In this document: in pieces, positions 31,225 through 42,469 of the stretch | Layout of the letters: each line of letters opens with the position of its first letter | Numbering within the stretch: the first letter of the stretch is position 1 | Program-made: the position numbers and the translations under genes | The notes under the pieces: generated by a model | Databases searched by the model: none | What the model saw: only the letters and a program-made list of their open reading frames with translations | What the model was told of the DNA's origin: nothing | NCBI GenBank assembly: GCA_033030425.1 | Contig: JAUFSD010000020.1 | Coordinates: 124,001-188,000 of the forward strand | Source: Verpa conica | Lineage: Eukaryota; Ascomycota; Pezizomycetes; Pezizales; Morchellaceae | Direction of reading: 5' to 3' | Length of the DNA: 64,000 bases

Positions 31225-34200
31225 TCAAGGGCTCACCGATATGGCATTCAATTGCTTCCGTAACCTATATTTGGTGAGCGGTTGTCTATAGCAATAACTT
31301 TGGAAGTGTTGACAAACAGGGAGGTATTTGCATAAAATCCAAACAATCAATACCAATGCCAAGAAGGGCCCTGCAGTAATTATATACCACTGCCAGCGAG
31401 GGTTTGATTCCAGTATATTTACGTTCATACCAAAGAGTCCCTGTAACCTGTCAGTAAGACCCCGTAACGCTAGTGTAATACTAATCAGGCTCCCATACTG
31501 TAACAAACATCAATGGTAGAAATACAAACTAATCAGTAAGTCAGCATTTAGCCACAGAAGACTCGATATTACCCACCGTAATCCAACTAAGTCGTTTCAT
31601 ACTAGTGCTCATTTCAATTGATCGCCTGGCTTCGTATATAGAAACTAGATTGAACTCCTACAAAAGGTTGTAGCATTAGTAACTCTCCTGACCCCACTCG
31701 GCTTTGACTCCAATATACTGACCAATTCAATCAATTCCTTCGTTTCTCTATCCAACATAGATAGTGCATCCCCACAGTCCTTCTGCAAGAAGAGTACTGC
31801 CTTTGATAGGTCCTTGATTGACTGAAGCGCACTGATGTCCTCTGGTTTGGGCGCTTCTTCCGCCTGAGATCCATTCTTGCAGGGAAATAACTCTGTGAAG
31901 AGGGCAGCGGACTCCTTGAATTGACTTAGGAGCTCTTTCGCTGTAACAAGATGCTCCTCCCAATTCCTCCGAAGTCTGGACCACCCCTGACTGTCTCGTA
32001 GTAAACATTCGATAATTTTAGGGGCTTGGCCCCCATGTTTTAGCTGTGAATCGCGCTGTAGGTAACAGGTGAGTAGAAGTACCATTCCAAGTTTGAGGAG
32101 GATATTGGTAGTAAGGACAGCTTACCATTTCCGTGAGGTGCGTCTTGGCACCATCAATAAGTTTCATCCACCGTTCATTAATATCGATTAAAAGCCACAT
32201 AGCAAACTCAATCCCATGGCGAGGCATAGCAAGCGTCTTTAGGCCCAACGTTCCTCGGTAGTGAACAGACCGTAAGGTTCGGTCTATTACCTTTCGGTCC
32301 TGTTCTGTCTGTCGCATTATCCACGAGATCTCCACTACTTGTCCCGGTGATATGAATGACGGAAACTCTAGTAGAGATCGGCCGCCACTAGGATTTGTAC
32401 CTGCCTCCAGCTTCTGGGGGTGCCAGTGAAAGCGTAGGTAGCCGATAAGTACCACTTATTGGGTTAGAGAATATTTGGAGGATAGAGATATAACACAGCA
32501 CTTACCCTTATCAAGCAAGAGGTCTTGGTTATCTGGGATCCCGGCCTGCAGCGAGGCCCGGTCCTGCTCATCCAGGGGCCCCCACGCCCAGTGAATCACT
32601 GAGCCTTCTGGGCTCGGGTCCGGGTAGCTGAACCATTTTAGAAAGTTACCTGGGTATGCAAAGGATGAACTGGACTCCGAGGCATCCGTGCGGGAATTAG
32701 GACTGGATGTGAAGGCATGTTAGTCATCACCTCCATGGTAGTATTTCTACCCGGACCAGTCACTCACTTCCAGAAACATATTGATTGTGACTTTTGATAT
32801 TCATCACTCCAGTAGTTAACGATCGAATTCGCAGGAACTCCTTGGGGGTATCGACCAGTAGTTGCGTCATTACGTAGAATTAGTAGATCCTCATCACACG
32901 CACCTCCACAAGCCTTTAGTAGCTCTTTGACTCCACTAATAGGTATACCATCGGTCGTAGCGCCACCCTTGAGCAACGCTATAACTATTTCACTCGAGCC
33001 TGCTTTCAGAGCAACCTGTAATGCAGTGTTACGTGAAGTATCCCGGCTGTCTATATCGATGCCCTTATTAACGAGGAGTTGCACGAATTGCAGTTTTTTG
33101 TGTTTTACAGCGATGTGAAGGGGCGTTGACCCAGAGGAATCCCGTGTGTTGAGATCGTTGAGCGTACTCTTCTGGAGAAGTGCATGAAGTATATTCGCAC
33201 TATCTTTTATACATGCATAGTGTAGAATATTTTGGCTATTATTGTCTCTTGTTTGGGAAAAGTCAACAACATAATCGAGAAGTTTCACTAAAACGCTTTC
33301 ATGTACGTGGTCCACCGCCGCCTGAAACGCCGTCCTGCCGCCAATTTCTGCTGCTGGTGCGTTGACATCCGCCTTATGATCTAAAAGTAATTGCACGACC
33401 GTGTGATGTCCCCCCTCCGCCGCCGCCTGTAGCGCCGTCCTGCCATGTTCGGCTGCTGGTGCGTTGACATCCGCCTTATGATCTAAAAGTAATTGCACGA
33501 CCGTGTGGTGTCCCCCCTCCGCCGCCGCCTGCAACGCCGTCCTGCCGCCAATTTCTGCTGCTGGTGCGTTGACATCCGCCTTATGATCTAAAAGTAATTG
33601 CACGACCGTGTGATGTCCCCCCTCCGCCGCCGCCTGTAGCGCCGTCCTGCCGCTATATCCTGCTGGGGCATTGACATCCGCCTCATGATCTAAAAGTAGT
33701 TGCACGACCGTGTCATGTCCCCCCTCCGCCGCCGCCTGCAACGCCGTCCTGCCGTACCATTCTACTGCTGGTGCATTGACATCTGCCTTATGATCTAAAA
33801 GTAATTGCACGACCGTGTGGTGTCCCCCCGCCGCCGCCGCCTGCAACGCCGTCCTGCCATCTTCGGCTGCTGGTGCGTTGACACCCGCCTTATGATCTAA
33901 AAGTAATTGCACGACCGTGTGGTGTCCCCCCTCCGCCGCCGCCTGCAACGCCGTCCTGCCGCTACTTTCTGCTGCTGGTGCATTGACATCTGCCTTATGA
34001 TCTAAGAGTAATTGCACGACCGTGTGGTGTCCCCCCGCCGCCGCCGCCTGCAACGCCGTCCTGCCGTAATATTCTGCTGCTTGGGCATTGACATCCGCCT
34101 TATGATCTAAAAGCAATTGCACGACCGTGTGGTGTCCCCCCTCCGCCGCCGCCTGTAGCGCCGTCCTGCCGCCATATCCTGCTGCTGGTGCATTGACATC

Positions 34201-35508
34201 TGCCTTATGATCTAAAAGTAATTGCACGACCGTGTGGTGTCCCCCCTCCGCCGCCGCCTGCATCGCCGTCCTTCTGCTTCTTTCTGCTGCTGGTGCATTG
34301 ACATCTGCCTTATGATCTAAAAGTAATTGCACGACCGTGTGGTGTCCCCCCTCCGCCGCCGCCTCCAACGCCGTCCTTCCGCTTCTTTCTGCTGCTGGTG
34401 CATTGACATCTGCCTTATGATCTAAAAGTAATTGCACGACCATGTGGTGTCCCCCCTCCGCCGCCGCCTGCAACGCCGTCCTGCCGTACCATCCTACTGC
34501 TGGTGCATTGACATCTGCCTTATGATCTAAAAGTAATTGCACGACCATGTGGTGTCCCCCCTCCGCCACCGCCTGTAGCGCCGTCATGCCGCCATATCCT
34601 GCTGCTGGTGCATTGACATCTGCCTTATGATCTAAAAGTAATTGCACGACCGTGTGGTGTCCCCCCGCCGCCGCCGCCTGCAACGCCGTCCTGCCGCTAC
34701 TTTCTGCTGCTGGTGCATTGACATCCGCCTCATGATCTAAAAGTAATTGCACGACCGTGTCATGTCCCCCCTCCGCCGCCGCCTCCAACGCCGTCCTGCC
34801 GTACCATCCTACTGCTGGTGCATTGACATCTGCCTTATGATCTAAGAGTAATTGCACGACCGTGTGGTGTCCCCCCGCCGCCGCCGCCTGCAACGCCGTC
34901 CTGCCGTAATATTCTGCTGCTTGGGCATTGACATCCGCCTTATGATCTAAAAGCAATTGCACGACCGTGTCATGTCCCCCCCCCGCCGCCGCCTGCAAAG
35001 CCGTCCTACCGTTCATTTCCATTGCTGGTATATCAACATTTGCTCTATGATTCAGAAGTAATTGCACCACCTGCTCATGCCCCCCTTCTGCCGCAGCCTG
35101 CAAAGGAGTCCTCCCAAGATCGCTTCCTGGGCGTGCATCAACATCGGATCCTGACTGTATAAGCAATGTCACGATATCTGTATATCCCTCCGCTGCCGCA
35201 GCGTGCAAGGCCGTCCTGCCATGGTGTTTCTTTTCAACGATTTCTTGTATATTCCGTACGGCGGAGAGCAACTTTATCGTAACCTTCCCGCTACGATCAT
35301 CGATCTTCGTCACTTCTAGTGCGCCCCCGTTGTATACTCCGACAGGTGGGTGATGGTGCGTTGTCACACTTGCGCCTCTTGTTAAAAGACGTTTGACCTC
35401 ATCACAGTCGCCTCTTTCTGCCGCCCGCACTAATGCCTTATCTAACTGTTGCTTTAGCCCAGCCGGTGTAGTGCTGCCTTGTGAATCGTCTGGCTCAGTA
35501 TTGGACAT
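31225..35508 (-). CDS. Ankyrin-repeat protein with C-terminal CorA-like membrane domain
   Basis: Seven exons: 35508-32768, 32702-32506, 32454-32126, 32055-31719, 31644-31577, 31528-31499 and 31440-31225, giving 1305 aa with consistent phases; introns are 46-74 nt. Residues about 30-910 hold about 22 ankyrin repeats, of which 16 (about 165-720) are almost identical 34-35-mers (consensus GRTALQAAAEGGHHTVVQLL plus LDHKADVNAPAAE). Exons 2-5 encode a soluble helical region ending SMKRLSWIT. A 30-nt exon encodes FVFLPLMFVT (first membrane helix) and the last exon starts GLFGMNVNIL, with the GMN motif of CorA Mg2+ channels, followed by a second helix (AGPFLALVLIVWIL). Family knowledge: ankyrin-CorA fusions occur in fungi with unclear roles, possibly metal transport or membrane-anchored sensing. 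The fourth intron is the least certain. Confidence 0.85.
33335..35030 (-). repeat. Homogenised ankyrin-coding tandem repeat, about 16 units of 102-105 bp
   Basis: Successive units in exon 1 are nearly identical at the DNA level (GCGTTGACATCCGCCTTATG, ATCTAAAAGTAATTGCACGA, CCGTGTGGTGTCCCCCCTCC on the plus strand). Differences cluster at the codons for the two to three residues just before each GRTAL and at two helix positions. This pattern points to recent unequal exchange or gene conversion. Confidence 0.9.
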
Positions 35509-36950
35509 GGAGACTATATCGTTTGGATGGTAGTGCTTGTGATTCTGTTACATGGTATTCTTGTTAAACCTTCATCATCGGATAAAAATGAATAAATAAT
35601 GATTGAGCGTCTTACATATTGCACCCCGTTGTGGACTCGGTGTTAGACTTGTTGAGGTAGAGGGCTAGAAGTTGGCCTAGAATGAGCGATGTTCAAAGGG
35701 GAGATGTCTGAGTTATGTGTGAGAGTCGATCAGGTTGATGTTTCTGTATGCTGGTGGGTGATTAGGCGGCAAAGCTTCTATACGGACTACGTTAATAAAT
35801 CTGACTTGAGTGTTATAGAATCAGTGGGGGTAGTATCTACTTACTATTTACCACACTACCAAGGTATTTGTGGGGGTCCAACGGCGGTAGATATCGCCCT
35901 GGTCGTAGTAGTGGCTAGGTTTCTAGACACCGCAGGTACAGCTAGAAATCAATATGGTATGCGAAGCAGGCAGGATTCGAGAAGCTTGTCAGTGGGTCCT
36001 CTGACGTGGTGTAGTGGTGGAGGGTGTCGCAATATCTCGCAAGAATATGCAGCAGGACGGTGTTCAAATACAGAAAGATCCGGTGAGTCCTCGGAGCCTC
36101 CGCCCACTTGCGTCAACGCTGCGCATGTTCAAGTACAATGTTGAATACCCAACCGCTCATAGATGCCTCGTGGTTGACTGACTAGGTGACAGAAATGCCA
36201 CCTGGCCAGATCAGAAATTAGTACTACAATCACACAGTCGCCAATAAACACCTTGTGTGGGTGGGTTCCGATAACAAGGATCGAGAAACATGGTTGACGG
36301 TTAAGGGTCCCTATTGGTCCTTCTGTCTTGTGGTAGAGATTCTCCTAATCGTACTGGCTTTTGTGCCCCTCAATTCCCCTGATCTGTCCGTATTGTTCGC
36401 CAGGAGCTGCAGGAGATAAATAGGCGACAGTCCATCGGTCGATCTCTGGTTTGAGACAAGTAGGGCTCAGACCATAGAGAGCAATGCTTGGCTTCAGCGT
36501 TCGGCACTGACTAGCTTAATCGACATTATGTGCATTATGCAGCGAACTCCGCCACTCATAATATCCACACGCCAGCCACTTGGAATCTTACGATGATGAT
36601 ATCCCATCCTTCATGCGTGGCCACCTATTTAGCCGATGTTGTTAGATCGGACTACAACCACTGGTAAGAAGATCGAAAAATGTGGAACTCAAATTTAGGA
36701 CTTCCATTGGCCCTTTGGTCTTGGCTCAAAAGTTCTAGCGATTGTACTGATTGTAAGATATTACCCGGGGGATTGATCTTTATGCACCCTCTGAACCAAT
36801 CAAGGCCACATTGAGATAGCAACCCTCACGAGCAGATAGCTGGCACGTGATTTGTGGCGCCTGCATATGCACCTGTTTGAGGAGAATTACGGGGCGTCGT
36901 GAGGGTGATGTAATTATTACGTCACCCACCCTGAGATGATACCCCATTAA
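35509..36950. other. Upstream region of the ankyrin-CorA gene and non-coding spacer
   Basis: No gene supported. A diverged direct repeat about 80 bp long (about 36290-36365 and 36680-36755, with CCATTGGCC/CCTATTGGTCC and CTTTTGGTCTT-like strings) recurs with a spacing near 390. An imperfect palindrome with a TGACGTAA-like centre is at 36904-36928. Confidence 0.4.
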
Positions 36951-37287
36951 CTGGGGAGAACAAAAATTGCACTAAGTAGTTGAAATAAGTGGCGAAACAA
37001 GCCCGAATATTCATACTTGTCCACCATAGTAAGAACCAGAGAATAGGGGGGACAATTTTATATGGTGTGGCGTCGCGCACAGATATTCTGCCATACACAT
37101 CGTGACCCCCGGTTTTCTGGTTCTTACCCTGGCCAACAAGTACAAGGCAGCCACTACCCTCAATATAGCAAAGAAAACCGAGTAAAATGTATCAAGTTGT
37201 GAAAACTACAGATACTAAGCTGCTCCTAGTAAGATCTTTCAGCCACACTTCCCCCGGACCCTCAAGTACAATTTTCGTTCTCCCCAG
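36951..37287. mobile_element. TTAA-flanked MITE, about 337 bp
   Basis: 23-bp TIRs starting CTGGGGAGAAC (36951) and ending GTTCTCCCCAG (37287), two mismatches, each abutted by TTAA (36947-36950 and 37288-37291). A second inverted pair lies inside (about 37016-37043 and 37113-37140, TAAGAACCAG/CTGGTTCTTA). No ORF. TTAA flanks are typical of piggyBac-type non-autonomous elements. Confidence 0.75.
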
Positions 37288-37670
37288 TTAATACGGTACT
37301 CGATAAGCGGATCATTATCCAGAGCTAGACATACATATATCTAGGTTCTCTTTGTGAGTTGAGGTCTTGTGAAGTCTTCATACTTGCAAACGTCTTAGCG
37401 ACCCAACCCTAACCCTGCAGCTTTCTGACCCTAACCGTGTAGCCTTCTGATCCACTTAGCACAACACCTAAGCGGCTAATACTTGCACTGTTTAATAAGA
37501 ACGTCGGTACCTCTCAGCTCAGTATTCTTAGAGTCAAAATAGCTGACTGTGGTATGATTACAATATTGGGATCTTTGTATAGCACCAAGATATAGCACTA
37601 CCACCACGCCACCTCAATACCCAAAATATAAGCCTAGAGCGTGAAAAGGGAGTAATCATCGCCAGATCCA
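37288..37670. other. 3' flank of the pyranose oxidase gene
   Basis: Contains telomere-like motifs at 37404-37434 and the block CCTAAGCGGCTAATACTTG (about 37467), which is duplicated near 40690. No gene. Confidence 0.5.
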
Positions 37671-40135
37671 TCATACAGATATCTCCTCAATCAATTTCTC
37701 TGCTCCCTTGATCGCGAAACACATGCTCGTCAATGTTGGGTTACATGCGCTAGCACTCGGAATAACACCATTACCGCCCAGCCAGAGATTCTTGACACCC
37801 CATACCTTCGAGTGCTTATCGATGACCGAATCAAGAACACTGCCGCCAGCACGAGTAGTGCCCTATTTCTGTTAGCTGTGATGCGAGAAAGGCAATATGG
37901 TGGGGGGGGGGTGGACATACACACACGTGGATACCAGGCTCCATGAACTGCGGCTCGGAGCCAGGGATGTAGCGACCGAGCTCTAGTGATACACGAACCA
38001 TGCTGGGTGTTGTTAGCTATGTGCCCCATGGGAGGGCAGGTAACGTACTCATCCATCATCCGATGACATCGCTCTTTAGCCTTATCTCCAAGAACGTAGT
38101 GGAATGTTGGCTACAAAAATATCAGCGGGGTCAAGCCTTTACAGGAACCCTCAAAGTAATTCATTACCTGCGGCATGTTGAACTGGTCGTGGTACTTGTC
38201 ACTGAATACGACGCAGTTTCTCTCTTCAGGTTCTACCATGCCAAACCAACGAAGGTCGACAACGAGTCTTGAGTCTATGTTCGGTCCGACATCACCGTAT
38301 GAGAATGCATCTCGGTGTATCTGTGTGTGCCAAGGATAATCCTTGTGTACTGGTATTGTAACCTATGATAACTTCATTAGTGATGGGAGTCCAAACAATT
38401 CCTGCGAAATACAGCAGTACCTGAGGCTCTGGATCGTTGAACGGGAAAGGCAGCGGATCTTCTGGATGCTTGTTTGTATGTTTCTCGAGCCTTTTCCGGA
38501 GCTCTGGTGTAACCCAAGCTGGATACTTCCCTGGTTCAAGCTGGGCAACCAAGTGCTCATGGAGAATGACCTGACAGAATGCCATCGGTTGCTCCGTTAT
38601 CCAACGCCCCTAGAGGTATTGATATTAGTTGAAATCCCAGTAAAGATATCCGGATTAAGAGTATACCAGCGCAGGCAGCGAGTCCTCCTCCGGCCGGAAT
38701 CCCGAATTATACAGGATCTGGGGGGTGAGAATAGCGCCGCCGCAGACCACATATTTTCTCGCGCAAACATAGACACGGGTATGCTCTAGTTGGAGATTCT
38801 TTACTGCCGCAAGGCAGATTTCTTGATCGGCCTTTTCGTATAACAGCTTGGTGCACTGATGGTTCGGGAGAAGATGGATCTTCTTGATCGTATCACCCAG
38901 AATGGTGTTTGAGGCCGACCAAGTCACAAAGTTCCTGTTCTCCGGATTCCGCTTACACGCCAGCGGAAGCGATAGGACCTGCCGTTCCGGGAAAAGCTTT
39001 GCGAACGATGATTTCAGTGTATTCTTCACAAGCTGGTGGCGGAATGACTCCTCAAATTCGTCTTTGGAGGTTCCCACATATAACTTTGCCTCTCCGTATA
39101 ATGACTGCCATTCTTCGTCGGTAAAGATCTCGCTTCTCTCAACACCTTTGAGCTGCTCGGGAGTTGAGCATGTCCAGTGCGTTGCCATTCCCCCAACACA
39201 ACGGGTTACGGCACATGCACTAAGATTATTGTACGCGGCTTGGTCTGGGTTTTGGCCGTTTTGGGCAAAAGCGGGATTCAGTTTTCTATACTTATCTTAG
39301 TTGTGTAAGAGTAATAGATCCCCATTGGAATAGTACCCAACCCCCCATGGCCATGGACTGGCTAACGAGCCCTGCTGCACCGGAACTGAGACCGTGGATA
39401 GAGCGCCCTTTAACATACTTAGAAATTTGTCAACCTCAGTAGATTGTCAGATTACCTTAATTACGCTATACCGGGAGTCTAGTCAGCATTTTTCAACTTA
39501 AATACAGCCCATATCACCTATAATACAACTTACTGCACAAAGCTATTCATATCCCTCTGATATAGCACCGTATTTTTCTTATGTTCGCCGGCAACCACAC
39601 TCTCCCTAGTACCCATATGTCAGCGCACCCTCCGTAACTATGGACAGAGACCATACTGCGCCCCCATTTCCACCATCAACACCTTCGCTGTGTCTACCGC
39701 CTCGATAATTTTCCGTGCATAAGTCGCCCCGATTGGCCCTGATCCCACAATCATCACATCTGGATACATTACCTGCTGCGTTTTAAACTCATCAAGACCA
39801 TCCAGCTTCGATGCCGGCACTGTATCCCATGGATACTCATAGTGCACCACAACACCTACTGAGGTTTGTACGCTGAATCTCCCTACAGGTGGCGTGATAA
39901 TTGCATCCTGTGACGGAAACGCCCGGACAACACCGTAACTGCCTGACGGGATTGTCATATGTGAGGAAGAGGTCAATCTCTGCGAGTAGGTACATAGTTT
40001 GCTGGTTCGGCCTTCAAAGTTGAGATTTCCGGAGGTGATGGTAACATCTTTGATGAGGAGGGGTTTGTCTGTATCTTCGGTAGAGGGGTTGCGGAAGATT
40101 ATCTCATAAAGAGAGGTCTTGGCAATGTCGGTCAT
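37671..40135 (-). CDS. Pyranose 2-oxidase-like GMC oxidoreductase
   Basis: Nine exons: 40135-39657, 39605-39534, 39417-39337, 39285-38667, 38609-38421, 38362-38168, 38110-38049, 38002-37921 and 37862-37671, about 656 aa. The FAD dinucleotide motif [12 protein letters not shown] is at about 129-140. [12 protein letters not shown] (about 241-252) carries the His that binds FAD covalently in pyranose oxidases. Later come [30 protein letters not shown], a HVCGTTRAGG block with the likely catalytic His (HxxGT) and NPTLT with the catalytic Asn. The enzyme oxidises aldopyranoses at C2 using O2 and gives H2O2, or uses quinones; such enzymes serve lignocellulose degradation. The 120-residue part before the FAD motif is longer than usual and without a clear signal peptide. 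All splice sites are GT-AG and I see no stop, so the gene looks intact. Confidence 0.85.
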
Positions 40136-40669
40136 TCTGAGGGGTGCTAGGTGTACAGTGGGGAAATGATCGGCTGATCGGAGCAGGGTCTGTAGGATAG
40201 CTGGTGTACCCGTTGTTCGGGTGGAGCCTGGTTAAGCTTAAATATAACCCGGACGGTATTCTCCGTCCACCTAGGTATGATTGCTGCGCCCGGTGGTAAT
40301 GTGCGTCATTCACGGCAAAAGAAGTTTCTTGTTCTAGTGCGTACTAAACCCTGTTGCAACGGGCCCATGAGATACATGAAGTGACCTGTCATATTAGAAT
40401 CTGACCCTCCATACAAGGGTCCGCATGCAGGTATTGCGAAAGCTGGGGTTAGGCAAGGGTGTACTGGCCGGTGCCCACTACCGTATTACCCGAACCTGCC
40501 CGCCCACTGCGACCGGAGGTTATGTCCACAATTCGTGACAAAAAACAAAAATGCAACAAGCTGCTCTGGTGCTCCATCTGTTTCAGCGCATGTTAAACCC
40601 TATTGTAGCGGGTCGAATAAATCCAGATGATACGGCACTAGAATCTTTGTTGAACCCTATAAGCTTCTA
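40136..40669. other. Upstream region of the pyranose oxidase gene
   Basis: No gene. A block at about 40455-40500 (GTACTGGCCGGTGCCCACTA) resembles upstream blocks of the Sur7-like genes at about 16655 and 19770. Confidence 0.4.
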
Positions 40670-41012
40670 ACCCCCGCAGCATAACTCCTAAGCGGTCGAA
40701 CATTTGCTGATAGTTACACTGTTTTATAAGAACGTCGACCTCTACATATAATATTCTTATATAGATAGGTATAACTATGACGACCCAAATAGTCAACAAT
40801 GTCATAGTTACAGCACCAAGACCTCTATGTAGTACGAAGAGACAGCACTATCATCACCCACTCCAACACCACAAACACAAGTCGAAACGAGGAAAAAAGA
40901 GCAATACTCACTAGATCCTTCAGACCAAAAGCTCTTCAATCAAACCTTCCGCCCCGTTGATTGCAAAACACATACTCGTCAATGTTGGGTTGGATGCGCT
41001 AGCACTCGGATA
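40670..41012 (-). pseudogene. Truncated duplicate of the pyranose oxidase 3' end
   Basis: 40920-41012 matches the last coding bases of the gene at 37671-40135 (AACACATACTCGTCAATGTT then GGGTTGGATGCGCTAGCACT, versus 37720-37757). 40670-40920 matches its 3' flank (CCTAAGCGGTCGAACATTTG, TATAAGAACGTCG). Homology ends abruptly at about 41012, where the gene should continue. A tandem copy was probably made and then mostly deleted. Confidence 0.75.
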
Positions 41013-41650
41013 GCCTTGCGACCCCCGATTAGTGGTCCAAGTAGCGTACGAGGCAACTTTAACGGATCGGCACTCTCCGGGCCCGTTTCGGAAGCCAACT
41101 TTAGTCCCGATCCCGGACCAACCATGCGAATAACACGAGAGTCCTTCATGACGTAGCTGTACTAGATATATCTACTATGATATCATAACTAATCCTCTTC
41201 CTGGGACAGAGATACAACTGGTAATAATCATGCAGTGCGCAGGCTCATCCGGAAGTGAAATTATGATAACCATTGGTTTCCACAAGCCTATTGACTTCCC
41301 CGTATCCAGTGGAAACTCGTGCGTCCACTATATTGCGGCCGCGGAGGTGTACAATAAGGACCCAGACACTTGCTATCCTGATTCATCTTGAGTATTATAA
41401 AAAGGTAATTAGCGGTTGAGACACCTTTGGGTTTTAGGTAGCCCCTCGAGTAGGGGCTAGTGAAATTATGTATAATCAAAATAGGCGGGGAGGCAAATAA
41501 GGAGGACTTAACTCAACTACGGAGGACTATCGGATAAAAAATTGGGAACACGCACATACCATTGAAGACATTCATAAGACCATGAGACAGTTATGAATGG
41601 ACACTGTATCCCTATTGACCAGGATTAAGGTTTCCGTCCCCCTAGATTAT
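41013..41650. other. Non-coding spacer before the 10.3-kb element
   Basis: No gene supported; no repeated motif noticed. Confidence 0.4.
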
Positions 41651-41734
41651 CCCATACACCGGTGAAAAATGCTGCCCCTTTTGTGTGGGGGCCAGAAAGC
41701 GTGGGTTAGGTGAATTAAGTGGCAACTAAGTCAG

Positions 41735-41800
41735 AGAGTACGGCGGACGGCAGCAACCAGTCCGCCATAATTCACGAAGCGAAATGTAAAATCTCTCCCG
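41735..41800 (-). repeat. Left subterminal inverted repeat of the 10.3-kb element
   Basis: Minus-strand GAGATTTTACATTTCGCTTC followed by GTGAATTATGGCGGACTGGT mirrors 51712-51775 at the other end with few changes. Confidence 0.75.
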
Positions 41801-41839
41801 AATAAATTTTTTATCGCAACAGTACAAATTGGCAAGCGA

Positions 41840-41945
41840 CTCCCCCAGCCCTCTCCCCCCCGGTCCTCTCCCCCCAGTCCTCTCCCCCCCGTCCGCTCCC
41901 CGCCCCCGCCTACCCTTCCCTCTCTCCCTCCGCCTGCGCCTCCTC
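41840..41945 (-). repeat. G-rich tract (C-rich on plus strand)
   Basis: Repeated CCCCCC(N)TCCTCTCCCCCC units on the plus strand. The minus strand carries several GGGGGG runs separated by short GA spacers and could form G-quadruplexes. It covers the 3' end of the zinc-finger gene and its 3' region. Confidence 0.7.
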
Positions 41946-42407
41946 CTCCCACCTAGCTACAAGCTCATTGATAGCCTCTTTGGTACCCAGTTTTCCTGCC
42001 TTGTTTAAATGCCTTAAGGCTTTGCTCTTTAGACCACCAAGTGCAGATGCTTTTTTTGACTTCTCTTTATTATTGCTTCTCCATTTAGCTGCCTTAACAC
42101 GGTCCCTTTCCTTTTTAGAGCTACCTGATACAGAAAGGATTGCCGTTTTTTTGGCTTGGTGTGCAAGTAGATGATCTTCATCAAATTGCTTGTTATAAAG
42201 AAGGTGTTGCCAAAGGGCAGTATTGGAGTGGGGCTGGTGATTAAAAGATTTTCTGCAGACAGGACAGATTGCAGAAGGCTTAGGAGGGGCTGAAGGTGGC
42301 TGAGGAATAACTGGTGCATGAGCAGGTGCAGGTTGAGCTGCAGCTTGAGCTTTAAGAGGTTTTTTTCTAATTCTGCCTGTTTTGGTAACTCCAAATGGGG
42401 CATCCAT
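41910..42407 (-). CDS. Zinc-finger protein of the 10.3-kb element
   Basis: 165 codons from ATG at 42407. The basic, Ala/Pro-rich N-terminus is followed by one finger-like module, CPVCRKSFNHQPHSNTALWQ then HLLYNKQFDEDHLLAH (about residues 48-85; Cys2 plus several His). A basic helix-forming stretch follows (KERDRVKAAKWRSNNKEKSK). The C-terminus runs into the G-rich tract. It sits between the left TIR and the minisatellite, and its 5' leader is the minisatellite. It probably binds DNA, perhaps the element's own repeats; that is inference. No named family recognised. Confidence 0.65.
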   Translation of the reverse strand: MDAPFGVTKTGRIRKKPLKAQAAAQPAPAHAPVIPQPPSAPPKPSAICPVCRKSFNHQPHSNTALWQHLLYNKQFDEDHLLAHQAKKTAILSVSGSSKKERDRVKAAKWRSNNKEKSKKASALGGLKSKALRHLNKAGKLGTKEAINELVARWEEEAQAEGEREG

Positions 42408-42469
42408 GGTGGTGAGAAAATGATGTTTAGGTATGGTGTGTGTAGTTGAAGAAAAAAAATGAAGGTGGC

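Noticed and set aside
33335..35030. Assembly collapse or artefact in the ankyrin array
   Set aside because: The frame is kept through all units and differences fall at structured positions, so it is probably real, though unit number may be mis-assembled.
35689..36144. 151-codon plus-strand ORF
   Set aside because: Low-quality composition, no motif, no splice partners, beside a gene upstream region; likely chance.
41731..41952. Gly-rich ORF in the G-rich tract
   Set aside because: Product of the low-complexity DNA and TIR sequence, not a gene.
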